From Bacteroidota bacterium (GTDB lineage Bacteria > Bacteroidota > Bacteroidia > B-17B0 > Aurantibacillaceae), in contig JAEZDS010000194.1 in NCBI GenBank assembly GCA_023433205.1, forward strand, positions 1 to 33,358: a stretch of DNA of 33,358 bases. Reading direction: 5' to 3'. Within the stretch, counting starts at the first letter, position 1. Each line of letters begins with the position of its first letter. A program made the position numbers and the translations under genes. Shown here piece by piece: positions 1 through 8,492 of this stretch. The notes under the pieces were generated by a model. It did not search any database. It saw nothing but the letters and a program-made list of their open reading frames with translations, and had not been told where the DNA came from.

Positions 1-234
1 GAATGCGGGATTGAAGGGGTAGGTAATGCACGCGTTCCTTTTTCAATCAAGTATTTTCTGGTGGCCATCCTTTTTGTGATCTTCGACATTGAGGTGATCT
101 TTATGTATCCCTGGGCGGCTAATTTCAGAGAACTGGGCCTGCTGGGTGTGATAGAAGTGTTTTCATTTATTGCCCTGCTGCTTGTAGGTTTTTATTACAT
201 GATCGCCAAAAAAGCGCTGAAGTGGGAAGATTAA
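1..234 (+). CDS. nuoA: NADH-quinone oxidoreductase subunit A (3' part)
   Basis: This is a membrane subunit of respiratory complex I; it helps form the hinge between the peripheral and membrane arms near the quinone site. The window opens inside the gene, in frame 1, so only the last 77 codons are present and no start codon is visible. The residues begin with ECG, which matches the conserved cysteine loop of NuoA. They continue with a membrane helix ending in the family hallmark FDIEVIF, then YPWA, and finally the last transmembrane helix and the short tail KALKWED. It ends 12 bases before nuoB and is the first visible gene of the nuo operon. The partial state comes from the window edge; no damage is seen. 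Confidence 0.95.
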   Translation, partial: ECGIEGVGNARVPFSIKYFLVAILFVIFDIEVIFMYPWAANFRELGLLGVIEVFSFIALLLVGFYYMIAKKALKWED

Positions 235-246
235 ACTGAACGAAAG

Positions 247-813
247 ATGGCAGACAAAGACATAATTAAACACAGAAAAATTGAAATAGCCCGTAAGCCT
301 GATGGCATGGAAGGGCCGGGGTTTTTTGCGACAAAAGTCGATCAGGTGATCGGCCACGCGCGCGCAAACTCACTCTGGCCTCTGCCTTTTGCTACATCCT
401 GCTGCGGTATCGAGTTTATGGCCACCATGGCCTCACATTACGACCTTGCCCGTTTTGGCATGGAGCGGTTAAGTTTTTCGCCAAGGCAGGCCGACCTTCT
501 AATGGTAATGGGCACCATTGCAAAAAAGATGGGGCCAACACTGCGTCAGGTTTATGAACAAATGGCCGAACCACGCTGGGTGCTTTGTGTCGGAGCCTGT
601 GCAACAAGCGGTGGTATTTTTGATACTTACAGTGTGTTGCAGGGAATTGACCGTATAATTCCGGTTGACGTGTATGTACCGGGTTGCCCACCCCGTCCTG
701 AACAGATAATTGACGGGATCTTAAAAATACAGGAACTCGCGAAAAACGAATCGGGCCGTCGCAGGTACTCAAAAGAGTACAAGGACCTGATGAACAGCTA
801 CGGCATTGAATAG
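247..813 (+). CDS. nuoB: NADH-quinone oxidoreductase subunit B
   Basis: This subunit holds cluster N2, the terminal [4Fe-4S] centre of complex I that passes electrons to quinone. The 188-residue length is normal. The tandem cysteine motif TSCCGIEFMA (C52, C53), C118 in GACATSGG and C147 in VPGCPPRP have the same spacing as the four N2 ligands of Thermus Nqo6. The N-terminal 25 residues are variable, as is usual in the family. The ATG follows nuoA by 12 bases with no clear Shine-Dalgarno sequence, which is common in Bacteroidota. It sits between nuoA and nuoC in the standard operon order. Complete and unremarkable. Confidence 0.98.
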   Translation: MADKDIIKHRKIEIARKPDGMEGPGFFATKVDQVIGHARANSLWPLPFATSCCGIEFMATMASHYDLARFGMERLSFSPRQADLLMVMGTIAKKMGPTLRQVYEQMAEPRWVLCVGACATSGGIFDTYSVLQGIDRIIPVDVYVPGCPPRPEQIIDGILKIQELAKNESGRRRYSKEYKDLMNSYGIE

Positions 814-834
814 TTCACTGAAACTTAAACAGTA

Positions 835-1335
835 ATGAGCAAAGAAGTCCTTGAGACGGTTAACGAAAAACTAAATTCCAATTTTCCCGGAGCGGTACTG
901 GCTGCAGAGTTATTATATGATTTTGCGACAATTACCGTAAAACATGAGCAGATCCACGAAGTGCTTGCTTTCCTGAAAAATGATCAGGAACTTGATTTTC
1001 ATTTCCTCACCGATCTAACTGCCATGCAAACCACTGACGAGAAGCGGTTAGGAGTGATCTACCACCTTCACAACATGCCAAAAAACATCAGGGTAAGGAT
1101 CAAAACGTTTTTCGATATTCAGAAACCTGAGATCCCAACAGCAACCGACCTGTGGCTTGGCGCTGACTGGATGGAGCGTGAAACGTATGACTTTTTCGGG
1201 GTTAGATTTACAGGCCATCCCAACCTAAAAAGGATTCTGAATGTTGATGAGATGGATATTTTCCCTTTAAGAAAAGAATATCCGCTGGAGGATCAGACCA
1301 GGGACGATAAAGATGACCGCATGTTTGGACGTTAA
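835..1335 (+). CDS. nuoC: NADH-quinone oxidoreductase subunit C
   Basis: This is the 30-kDa type subunit of the complex I connecting module; it carries no cofactor and packs against NuoD. It has 166 residues. The family signature is clear: ERETYDFFGVRFTGHPNL followed by PLRKEYPLEDQTRDD near the C-terminus. It is a stand-alone NuoC and not fused to NuoD as in some proteobacteria; nuoD starts 14 bases downstream in a different frame. The start at 835 follows nuoB by 21 bases and is the only convincing ATG upstream of the conserved region. Confidence 0.97.
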   Translation: MSKEVLETVNEKLNSNFPGAVLAAELLYDFATITVKHEQIHEVLAFLKNDQELDFHFLTDLTAMQTTDEKRLGVIYHLHNMPKNIRVRIKTFFDIQKPEIPTATDLWLGADWMERETYDFFGVRFTGHPNLKRILNVDEMDIFPLRKEYPLEDQTRDDKDDRMFGR

Positions 1336-1349
1336 TGTAGAGCTGAGCA

Positions 1350-2564
1350 ATGAGCAACAAAGAAGAAAATAAGATAGCAGGAGCGCCGGCGAATCCCTTA
1401 AACGAGTACACCACGCTTAATCTGGGTCCAACTCACCCTGCCACGCATGGTGTGTTTCAGAATGTGCTGCAAATGGATGGAGAGGTAATTCGTGATGCTG
1501 TGCCTACTATCGGCTATATCCACCGCGCCTTTGAAAAGCTGGCGGAACGCAGACCGTATAATCAGATCACTCCAATAACCGACAGGCTCAACTACTGTTC
1601 CTCTCCTATTAACAATATGGGCTGGCACATGACTGTTGAGAAACTGATCAAAGCAGAATTGCCAAAACGCGTTGAGTACATGCGCGTGATAGTGATGGAA
1701 CTTTCTCGCATAGCCGACCATATTATATGTAATACTATTATTGGGCAGGATACAGGTGCCACTACGGGCTTTCTTTATCTATTCCAGTTAAGAGAACATA
1801 TCTACGATATTTTTGAAAGTATCTGCGGTGCCCGTCTTACTACAAATATCGGGCGGATAGGTGGATTTGAACGCGAATGGAGCCAGGTAACCTGGGACAG
1901 GATCAATAAATTCCTCAAAGATTTTCCGCCTGCTTTGACAGAGTTTTCAAATCTGCTTGAGCGCAACAGAATTTTTATGGATCGCACTATAAACTGCGGA
2001 CCAATCAGCGGTGAACGCGCACTTGAGTACAGCTTTACTGGTCCTAACCTGCGTGCTGCGGGAGTTGATTTTGATGTGAGGGTTTCAAATCCTTATTCTT
2101 CTTATCAGGATTTTGAATTTACAATTCCGATTGGCACCAGTGGGGATACTTACGACCGTTTTATGGTGCGGCAGGAAGAGATGTGGCAGTCGATAAACAT
2201 CATTAAACAGGCATTAAAAAATATGCCAGATGGTCCCTCGCATGCAAACATTCCTGACTTTTTCCTTCCTCCCAAGGAAGAGGTTTACAACAACATGGAA
2301 GCGTTGATCTACCATTTCAAAATCGTGATGGGCGAAACCGAGGTGCCGGTTGGTGAGGTTTATCATTGTGTAGAGGGAGGCAACGGTGAGCTGGGATATT
2401 ATCTGATCAGTGATGGCGGCAGAACTCCGTACCGCCTGCATTTCCGCAGACCTTGTTTTATTTATTACCAGGCTTATCCTGAAATGGTGAGAGGAACGCT
2501 CTTAAGTGATGCCATCCTTACAATGAGCAGTTTAAATGTGATTGCAGGAGAACTTGATGCATAA
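1350..2564 (+). CDS. nuoD: NADH-quinone oxidoreductase subunit D
   Basis: This is the 49-kDa type subunit, related to the large subunit of [NiFe] hydrogenases. With NuoB it forms the quinone-binding cavity. The 404-residue product shows LGPTHPATHGVF at about residues 26-37, which includes the His-containing loop of the quinone site. It also has IGRIGGFERE, INCGPISGERALE and the C-terminal YYQAYPEMVRGTLLSDAI with the final GELDA. It lacks the Cys ligands of hydrogenases, as expected. Its last 8 bases overlap the next small gene, whose likely ATG lies at 2557, so translation of the two may be coupled. Confidence 0.98.
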   Translation: MSNKEENKIAGAPANPLNEYTTLNLGPTHPATHGVFQNVLQMDGEVIRDAVPTIGYIHRAFEKLAERRPYNQITPITDRLNYCSSPINNMGWHMTVEKLIKAELPKRVEYMRVIVMELSRIADHIICNTIIGQDTGATTGFLYLFQLREHIYDIFESICGARLTTNIGRIGGFEREWSQVTWDRINKFLKDFPPALTEFSNLLERNRIFMDRTINCGPISGERALEYSFTGPNLRAAGVDFDVRVSNPYSSYQDFEFTIPIGTSGDTYDRFMVRQEEMWQSINIIKQALKNMPDGPSHANIPDFFLPPKEEVYNNMEALIYHFKIVMGETEVPVGEVYHCVEGGNGELGYYLISDGGRTPYRLHFRRPCFIYYQAYPEMVRGTLLSDAILTMSSLNVIAGELDA

Positions 2565-2919
2565 AATGAAATTGTCGCAGAATAATATCAGAAGATTTTC
2601 AGTGCAGGCTCTGCTTAATATGGAGGATTTTGAAGGCTGCTCATTTGATATGCGTGAACAGATGTGCAGGTCAGCGGCAGCAGTTACACTTCTCTGTAAA
2701 GAGGCAGTATCTGCCAACGATCTGGAAGCAAAAGTTATTTTGCTTCAGCAGGCAAGCAGGCATTTAAATGAATACGGGCAGTTGTGCAGTCTCACCGGCA
2801 TTAAGAGAATACAGGAAACTGAAAATGCAGTAAATGATTTGAGAGCGATTCTTTTTAACTGCGAAAAAATGATGAAATTTAGGCGGCAAAAAAAACACAC
2901 AAATAGCAAAAGATATTAG
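2557..2919 (+). CDS. Small unknown protein embedded between nuoD and nuoE (possible four-helix-bundle family)
   Basis: This 120-residue product is not a known complex I subunit. I chose the ATG at 2557 because CAGGAG at 2545-2550, inside nuoD, lies 6 bases upstream; the frame is also open from a TTG at 2542, and a second ATG lies at 2566. The predicted protein is soluble, largely helical and rich in Arg/Lys at the C-terminus. A stretch MREQMCRSAAAVTLLCKEA followed by a second amphipathic helix pair resembles the pattern of the S23/intervening-sequence 'four helix bundle' family common in Bacteroidota, whose core reads QxRRSAxSIxxNIAE. The match is weak and made by eye. The gene overlaps nuoD by 8 bases and ends 7 bases before nuoE, so it must be co-transcribed with complex I. 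Function unknown; an assembly or accessory role is only inferred from position. Confidence 0.75.
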   Translation: MHKMKLSQNNIRRFSVQALLNMEDFEGCSFDMREQMCRSAAAVTLLCKEAVSANDLEAKVILLQQASRHLNEYGQLCSLTGIKRIQETENAVNDLRAILFNCEKMMKFRRQKKHTNSKRY

Positions 2920-2926
2920 ACCGGAA

Positions 2927-3508
2927 ATGGGAGCACAGGTTCACGGAGCACAACATTTTGATGCAGGGGTGCGGGAGTCGCTGAAGTTCAGTGATGATGC
3001 AAAAAAAACGATTGATACTATCATCGGCCGCTATCCTGAAGGAAAACAGAAGTCGGCTTTGCTGCCTGTTCTGCATGTGGCGCAGGCCGAATTCGATGGC
3101 TGGCTGAGTCCTGAAGTAATGGACCTGGTGGCCTCTGTTCTTAATATTCAGCCAATTGAAGTTTTTGAGGTGGCTTCATTTTACACCATGTTCAATCTTA
3201 AACCGGTTGGAAAATGTGTATTAGAGGTTTGCCAGACCAGCAGCTGCTGGCTCATGGGAGCGGAAGACATTATAAAATTTATTGAGAAAAAACTTAATAT
3301 AAAGGTTGGTGAGACTACTGCCGATGGCATGTTCACGCTTAAAGTGGCGGAATGTTTGGGTTCGTGCGGCACGGCGCCTATGCTACAGTGCGGGGCCAGT
3401 TACCACGAAAAACTCACCTACGAAAAGGTTGAGAAGCTGATTGACACCTACAGGTCGGAGGGTAAAAGGCGGTCATACACCGACATGGATTATAAAAACA
3501 CATTATAA
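2927..3508 (+). CDS. nuoE: NADH-quinone oxidoreductase subunit E
   Basis: This is the 24-kDa type subunit with the [2Fe-2S] cluster N1a, part of the NADH-dehydrogenase module with NuoF. The thioredoxin-like domain shows the ligand pattern C102-x4-C107 (CQTSSC) and C143-x3-C147 (CLGSCGTAP). PEVMDLVASVLNI, EVFEVASFYTMF and KCVLEVCQTSSC are typical of the family. At 193 residues it is slightly long, with about 20 non-conserved residues at the N-terminus and a basic C-terminal tail. The ATG at 2927 follows the small inserted gene by 7 bases. Confidence 0.97.
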   Translation: MGAQVHGAQHFDAGVRESLKFSDDAKKTIDTIIGRYPEGKQKSALLPVLHVAQAEFDGWLSPEVMDLVASVLNIQPIEVFEVASFYTMFNLKPVGKCVLEVCQTSSCWLMGAEDIIKFIEKKLNIKVGETTADGMFTLKVAECLGSCGTAPMLQCGASYHEKLTYEKVEKLIDTYRSEGKRRSYTDMDYKNTL

Positions 3509-3529
3509 AGGAAGCGCAGCAAGGACAGC

Positions 3530-4867
3530 ATGGGAAAAAAACTTCTGATACAAAACGATAAAGTGCCAAACATTCACACGCTGGAGGTGTACCGTCAGCA
3601 TGGCGGCTATACATCAGTAGAGAAGGCGCTTAAAACCATGAGCCCTGAACAGGTAACTGAAGAAGTTAAAAAATCAGGATTACGTGGCCGCGGAGGAGCA
3701 GGCTTTCCTACTGGTTTAAAATGGAGTTTCCTTGCCAAGCCTGAAGGCGTTCCGCGCTATCTGGTTTGTAATGCCGACGAGTCGGAGCCGGGAACATTTA
3801 AGGACAGGTACCTGATGGAGATCATCCCTCATCTTCTTATTGAAGGCATGATCACGGCCTCCTATGCCCTGGGCGCCAACACTTCATACATTTACATACG
3901 CGGGGAATATTTTTATGTGGCGCGTATCCTTGAGCAGGCTCTGAAAGAAGCCTACGAAGCCGGCTGGCTGGGGAAAAACATACTTGGCACCAACTTTTCG
4001 CACGATTGTTATGTGCAGGTGGGAGCCGGTGCATATATCTGCGGAGAAGAAACCGCCCTGCTTGAATCTCTTGAAGGAAAACGCGGGAATCCCCGTATCA
4101 AACCACCATTTCCTGCTGTTGCCGGTTTATGGGGCTGCCCCACTGTGGTAAATAATGTTGAAACCATTGCTGCAGTTTGTCCTATAGTTAATATGGGCGG
4201 GGAAGAATATGCCAAGATCGGTATAGGAAAATCCACAGGTACTAAACTTATCTCAGCCTCCGGCCACATAAATAAGCCTGGTGTGTACGAGATAGAATTG
4301 GGCGTGCCGGTTGAAGAGTTTATATACAGCGAAGAATATTGCGGCGGAATAAGGAATGGAAAAAAACTAAAGGCTGTGGTGGCCGGAGGTTCTTCTGTGC
4401 CAATCCTTCCCACAGAGCTGATATTAAAAACAGCCAAAGGGGAACCCAGGTTAATGACTTATGAAAGTCTTGCCGATGGAGGGTTTCAGACGGGCACAAT
4501 GCTTGGTTCCGGCGGTTTTATAGTGATGGATGAGGACACAAGTATTGTGAAGAATCTGTTCACTTTCACCCGTTTCTATCACCACGAAAGCTGCGGACAA
4601 TGTTCGCCCTGTCGTGAAGGTACGGGCTGGATGGAGAGGATCCTGAAGAAGTTCCTTAACGGAACCGCCGAAGAAAAAGATGTTGAGCTGCTCTGGGACA
4701 TTCAAAGCAAAATAGAGGGCAAGACCATTTGTCCGCTGGGAGAGGCAGCAGCCTGGCCTGTTGCAGCAGCCATCAGGCATTTTAAGGAGGAGTTTTTGCA
4801 GATTGCAAGAAGCAAAAAATATACAGACATAAGTCACTACGAACGTTTAAACAGGGCCACGGCCTGA
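3530..4867 (+). CDS. nuoF: NADH-quinone oxidoreductase subunit F (NADH/FMN-binding)
   Basis: This is the 51-kDa subunit that oxidises NADH with FMN and passes electrons to [4Fe-4S] cluster N3. It has 445 residues. The glycine-rich flavin/nucleotide loop GLRGRGGAGFPTGLKW lies near residues 50-65, followed by CNADESEPGTFKDR and CGEETALLESLEGKRGNPR. The N3 ligands are C355, C358 and C361 in ESCGQCSPCREGTGW plus C401 in GKTICPLGEA. All family landmarks are present. A short AAGGA at 3521-3525 precedes the ATG by 4 bases. It is flanked by nuoE and nuoG as usual. Confidence 0.98.
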   Translation: MGKKLLIQNDKVPNIHTLEVYRQHGGYTSVEKALKTMSPEQVTEEVKKSGLRGRGGAGFPTGLKWSFLAKPEGVPRYLVCNADESEPGTFKDRYLMEIIPHLLIEGMITASYALGANTSYIYIRGEYFYVARILEQALKEAYEAGWLGKNILGTNFSHDCYVQVGAGAYICGEETALLESLEGKRGNPRIKPPFPAVAGLWGCPTVVNNVETIAAVCPIVNMGGEEYAKIGIGKSTGTKLISASGHINKPGVYEIELGVPVEEFIYSEEYCGGIRNGKKLKAVVAGGSSVPILPTELILKTAKGEPRLMTYESLADGGFQTGTMLGSGGFIVMDEDTSIVKNLFTFTRFYHHESCGQCSPCREGTGWMERILKKFLNGTAEEKDVELLWDIQSKIEGKTICPLGEAAAWPVAAAIRHFKEEFLQIARSKKYTDISHYERLNRATA

Positions 4868-4903
4868 ACAGAGAGGCAGTAACTCAGAAAAACTGCAAAC
4901 AGA

Positions 4904-5908
4904 ATGAAAGTAACAATAGATGGCAAAGAAATAGATGTTCCCAAGGGTACTACCATTCTTGAGGCTTCGCGCATGATTGGGCCGGATGTGGCGCCGCCTG
5001 CAATGTGCTACTATTCTAAATTAAAAACAACCGGTGGTTACTGCCGCACCTGCATAGTAAAGGTAACTCAGGGGAGCACACAAAACCCTAATCCCATGCC
5101 CAAGCCGGTGGCATCTTGCCGTACAGAAGTTATGGATGGCATGGTGGTGGAAAATTATACAAATGCAGAGGTGTTGGAGGCGCGCGATGGGGTGGTGGAA
5201 TTCCTGCTCATAAATCATCCGCTCGATTGCCCGGTATGTGATCAGGCGGGCGAATGTAAATTGCAGGACCTGAGTTACGCGCATGGTTCCGCAAAAACGC
5301 GCTACGAATTCAAGCGTCGCGAATTTGATCTGATTGATATCGGCGACAAGATCAAATTGCACATGACGCGCTGCATTTTGTGTTACCGTTGTGTGAAACT
5401 TGCCGATCAGCTTACTCCTGGCCGCGTACATGGCGTCATAAACAGGGGCGATGCCTCAGAGATATCTACTTACATTGAGAACGTAATTGAGAATGAATTT
5501 TCCGGCAACGTTATTGATGTTTGTCCTGTGGGGGCTTTAACCGATAAAACATTCCGGTTTAAGCAGCGCGTGTGGTTCACTAAACCTTTAGATGCTCACC
5601 GTAATTGTTCTACCTGTCATGGAAGGGTGCGCTTGTGGCTAAAAGGATCCGACGTTTTGCGTGTAACTTCCCGCAAAGATCAGTGGGATGAGGTGATGGA
5701 TACACCAGATGGAAAACCTGGTTACATCTGCAACAGCTGCAGGTACGATCACAAAAAAACAGCTGACTGGGTTATTGAGGGACCATCACCAATTCACCGC
5801 AGTTCGGTGATCTCGCAAAATCATTATGAGCATTTGAACGAGCTCAAGGTAAAGGCCATGCGTGAGCAGGAGGCGCTTGGTTTTATGGATTTAGACAAAA
5901 GACCTTAA
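4904..5908 (+). CDS. nuoG: NADH-quinone oxidoreductase subunit G, short form
   Basis: This is the 75-kDa type electron-wiring subunit, here only 334 residues where the long forms have roughly 700-900. Three cluster sites are readable: [2Fe-2S] N1b (C35, C47, C50, C72), the His-ligated [4Fe-4S] N5 (H105, C109, C112, C118) and [4Fe-4S] N4 (C157, C160, C163, C207). A remnant of the following [4Fe-4S] N7 domain is present, with C235, C238, C276 and C279. The molybdopterin-oxidoreductase domain that normally follows is absent. The gene is not broken: nuoH starts 2 bases after the stop, and a short NuoG is, to my knowledge, the usual form in many Bacteroidota. Confidence 0.95.
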   Translation: MKVTIDGKEIDVPKGTTILEASRMIGPDVAPPAMCYYSKLKTTGGYCRTCIVKVTQGSTQNPNPMPKPVASCRTEVMDGMVVENYTNAEVLEARDGVVEFLLINHPLDCPVCDQAGECKLQDLSYAHGSAKTRYEFKRREFDLIDIGDKIKLHMTRCILCYRCVKLADQLTPGRVHGVINRGDASEISTYIENVIENEFSGNVIDVCPVGALTDKTFRFKQRVWFTKPLDAHRNCSTCHGRVRLWLKGSDVLRVTSRKDQWDEVMDTPDGKPGYICNSCRYDHKKTADWVIEGPSPIHRSSVISQNHYEHLNELKVKAMREQEALGFMDLDKRP

Positions 5909-5910
5909 CA

Positions 5911-6966
5911 ATGGCAGAGTGGATCTTATATAAATCAATAGTTTGTTTGCTGGTGTTTGCAGTATCGCTTGGTATTGCAGCTTATTCAACCTGGTGGGAG
6001 AGGAAATTCGCCGGTTTGCTGCAGGACCGCTGGGGGCCGAGCCGGGCCGGAAAATGGGGGTTGCTGCAACCACTCGCTGATGGTGGCAAGATGTTGTTTA
6101 AGGAGGAAATCATTCCTGATGTAGCGAATAGATTTTTATTTGTGATTGCACCGGGCCTGTTTATTGCCACTGCAATCATGGCAGGTGTACTTATTCCCTG
6201 GGCTCCCGATGTTACAATTAATGGCACAACCTATGCCATGCAGATCTCTGATGTGAATGTAGGCGTAATTTTTCTGCTTGGCGTTACCTCCATTGCGGTT
6301 TACGGTATAATGATTGGTGGCTGGGCTTCTAACAACAAATATTCTCTGCTTGGGGCCATCAGAGCTTCGGCGCAGATGATCAGTTACGAACTTGCTATGG
6401 GCATTTCTCTTGTAGCCCTTATTATTACTGCCGGAGGTTCATTAAGTTTCAGGGAGATCATTGCCATGCAGGACCTTGGGGTTGCCCTTGTTGTGTATCA
6501 GCCGTTGGGCTTCCTTATCTTTTTTATCTGCTCCCTGGCTGAAGCAAACCGTGCGCCATTTGACCTTGCTGAGTGTGAAACAGAGCTTATTGGCGGATAT
6601 CACACCGAATATTCGGCATTTAAACTTGGCTTATTTCTTTTCGCTGAATACATCGCCATGTTCGTGTCGTCGGCAGTAATGGCAGGTTTTTATTTTGGAG
6701 GATACAATTTTCCTTTTGCCCATCAGCTCTATGAATCATTAGGAATTGAGCAGGGATCATGGATTATAGGCCTTATTGGTTTCTTTGTTTACTTCACAAA
6801 AACTTTGATCTTCATTTCGATCTTTATGTGGATCCGCTGGACTGTTCCGCGTTTCCGCTACGATCAGCTGATGAATCTTGGCTGGAAGATACTGCTGCCG
6901 CTGTCGCTGTTAAATCTTGCGCTTACCGTGGTGGTTGAATACTTCAGAGGGAATATACATTTTTAG
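5911..6966 (+). CDS. nuoH: NADH-quinone oxidoreductase subunit H
   Basis: This membrane subunit of complex I forms part of the quinone channel and the first link of the proton path. It has 351 residues and about eight hydrophobic helices. Family signatures include WWERKFAGLLQDRWGP in the first cytoplasmic loop and the long loop with SLAEANRAPFDLAE, TELIGGYHTEYSAFK and LFLFAEY. The C-terminal part shows WIRWTVPRFRYDQLMNLGWK. It starts 2 bases after the nuoG stop, and the glutamates of the E-channel loop are retained. About 90 bases without a gene follow before nuoI. Confidence 0.97.
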   Translation: MAEWILYKSIVCLLVFAVSLGIAAYSTWWERKFAGLLQDRWGPSRAGKWGLLQPLADGGKMLFKEEIIPDVANRFLFVIAPGLFIATAIMAGVLIPWAPDVTINGTTYAMQISDVNVGVIFLLGVTSIAVYGIMIGGWASNNKYSLLGAIRASAQMISYELAMGISLVALIITAGGSLSFREIIAMQDLGVALVVYQPLGFLIFFICSLAEANRAPFDLAECETELIGGYHTEYSAFKLGLFLFAEYIAMFVSSAVMAGFYFGGYNFPFAHQLYESLGIEQGSWIIGLIGFFVYFTKTLIFISIFMWIRWTVPRFRYDQLMNLGWKILLPLSLLNLALTVVVEYFRGNIHF

Positions 6967-7056
6967 CATGAGGCACATAAAGAAGTTAAATAACAGTGTT
7001 GCGTGCGGCGGTAGATACGCGGCATCCGGCCATATGTCTGAAGGAGGAAATAAAAA

Positions 7057-7659
7057 ATGCAGCTAACTAACAGAAGCAGGGTTGTTTCCAATAAGGAAAT
7101 GAGTTTCGCGGAAAGGATCTATTTCCCGGCGATCATAAAAGGCATGGCTATTACTTTCAGCCATCTTTTTAAGAAGCGTCCAACGATAATGTTTCCCGAA
7201 CAGAAAAAGATTCACGCGCCAATTTATCGCGGTATGCATGTACTTAAACGCGATGAGAACGGCGCCGAAAGGTGTACCAGCTGTGGTATGTGTGCAGTGG
7301 CCTGTCCTGCCGAGGCCATTACCATGGAGAGCGGAGAAAGAAAAAAAGGAGAAGAACATTTGTACCGTGAGGAGAAATATGCAAGCAGGTATGAGATCAA
7401 TATGCTGCGCTGCATCTATTGCGGACTGTGTGAGGAGGCTTGTCCCAAAGAGGCAATATTTTTAACTGACAGACTTGTGCCTACCGAATTTGAGCGCGAT
7501 GATTTTATCTATGGAAAAGACAAGCTGGTAGAACCCATCGATAAACGGGTAGATGTTAGCAAGCGTCAGACGCCTGAGGTGCTGGAATTTAAGAAGCGTC
7601 CGGGGCTAAAGCACAATGAGCTTTACGATAAAACACAACTTGATAAAGGAAGGCATTAA
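7057..7659 (+). CDS. nuoI: NADH-quinone oxidoreductase subunit I (2x[4Fe-4S] ferredoxin)
   Basis: This is the ferredoxin-type subunit carrying clusters N6a and N6b, which relay electrons from NuoG to NuoB. It has 200 residues. Two classic motifs are present: CTSCGMCAVACPAEAI (C73, C76, C79, C83) and CIYCGLCEEACPKEAI (C119, C122, C125, C129). The N-terminal amphipathic part that docks on the membrane arm precedes them. A strong Shine-Dalgarno AAGGAGG at 7041-7047, 9 bases upstream of the ATG, fixes the start. The preceding spacer (6967-7056) holds no other gene I can see. Confidence 0.98.
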   Translation: MQLTNRSRVVSNKEMSFAERIYFPAIIKGMAITFSHLFKKRPTIMFPEQKKIHAPIYRGMHVLKRDENGAERCTSCGMCAVACPAEAITMESGERKKGEEHLYREEKYASRYEINMLRCIYCGLCEEACPKEAIFLTDRLVPTEFERDDFIYGKDKLVEPIDKRVDVSKRQTPEVLEFKKRPGLKHNELYDKTQLDKGRH

Positions 7660-7668
7660 TACGGGATT

Positions 7669-8184
7669 ATGTTAGGATATACTGTCACACAATGGGTATT
7701 TGGCGTTCTTTCTTTTCTTGCCATCATGTTTGCACTTATGGTGGTATTCAGCCGCAACCCCGTAAACTCAGTGCTTTATCTTGTGCTTACTTTTTTCTGC
7801 ATTGCAGGGCATTACCTTCTGCTTAATGCGCAGTTTCTTGCCATTGTTCACATTGCTGTTTACGCGGGCGCAATTATGGTGCTTTTTCTGTTTGTGATCA
7901 TGCTCATGAACCTGAACCAGGATACTGAGCCGCAAAAGACGGCGCTTTCAAAAATTATTGCAGGTGTAATAGGTGGATTGTTGCTGCTGGTGCTGGTGGG
8001 GGCATTGCGGGGCGCTGATAGTTTGGAGCTGACGCAGGAAGGATTCTCAGAGATAGGGCTTGTGAGAAATCTTGGTCGTGTATTGTTCCGTGAGTTTTTA
8101 TTTCCCTTCGAGATCGTTTCAATATTACTTTTGTCGGCGCTCGTAGGTGCAATTATGATCGGTAAAAAAGAGGTTTCAAAATGA
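7669..8184 (+). CDS. nuoJ: NADH-quinone oxidoreductase subunit J
   Basis: This is a small polytopic subunit of the complex I membrane arm. The 171 residues form five hydrophobic helices. The diagnostic stretch is the third helix, AIVHIAVYAGAIMVLFLFVIM, where family members keep the HIxVYxGAIMVLFLFVIMLL pattern with its pi-bulge, followed by LNLNQD-type loop residues. The start at 7669 lies 9 bases after nuoI, and the last four bases overlap the start of nuoK (ATGA type), so the two are probably translationally coupled. Confidence 0.96.
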   Translation: MLGYTVTQWVFGVLSFLAIMFALMVVFSRNPVNSVLYLVLTFFCIAGHYLLLNAQFLAIVHIAVYAGAIMVLFLFVIMLMNLNQDTEPQKTALSKIIAGVIGGLLLLVLVGALRGADSLELTQEGFSEIGLVRNLGRVLFREFLFPFEIVSILLLSALVGAIMIGKKEVSK

Positions 8185-8492
8185 TAAACGGCATTTCAAT
8201 AAATATGTACCTCATGTTAAGCACGGTAATTTTTATTATCGGGGCTGTTGGCGTGATGGCAAGGAGGAATACAATTATTCTGTTTATGTGCATTGAGCTT
8301 ATGCTTAACGCGGTTAACCTTCTGCTGGTCGCTTTCAGTGTATTGCACCATGATGCCAGCGGACAGGTTTTTGTGTTCTTTATTATGGCTGTGGCCGCGG
8401 CAGAGGTTGCAGTGGGACTTGCTATCATAAGTATGGTGTACAGAAACGTAAAAAGCATAGATCCGCACCTTCTTAGCAAACTCCGGAACTGA
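8181..8492 (+). CDS. nuoK: NADH-quinone oxidoreductase subunit K
   Basis: This small three-helix subunit (Mrp/MnhC-like) forms part of the E-channel and a proton half-channel. It has 103 residues. The two essential membrane glutamates are E39 in FMCIELMLNAVNLLLVAF and E75 in AVAAAEVAVGLAI, matching E36 and E72 of the E. coli protein. The ATG overlaps the nuoJ stop by 4 bases. In most nuo operons nuoL follows at once; here a spacer of about 150 bases is found, filled by an open small frame (see next entry). Confidence 0.97.
   Translation: MINGISINMYLMLSTVIFIIGAVGVMARRNTIILFMCIELMLNAVNLLLVAFSVLHHDASGQVFVFFIMAVAAAEVAVGLAIISMVYRNVKSIDPHLLSKLRN

Noticed and set aside
4904..5908. NuoG as a truncated or frameshifted pseudogene
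   Set aside because: The stop is followed after 2 bases by nuoH, no further NuoG-like sequence exists downstream, and short NuoG is usual in this phylum.
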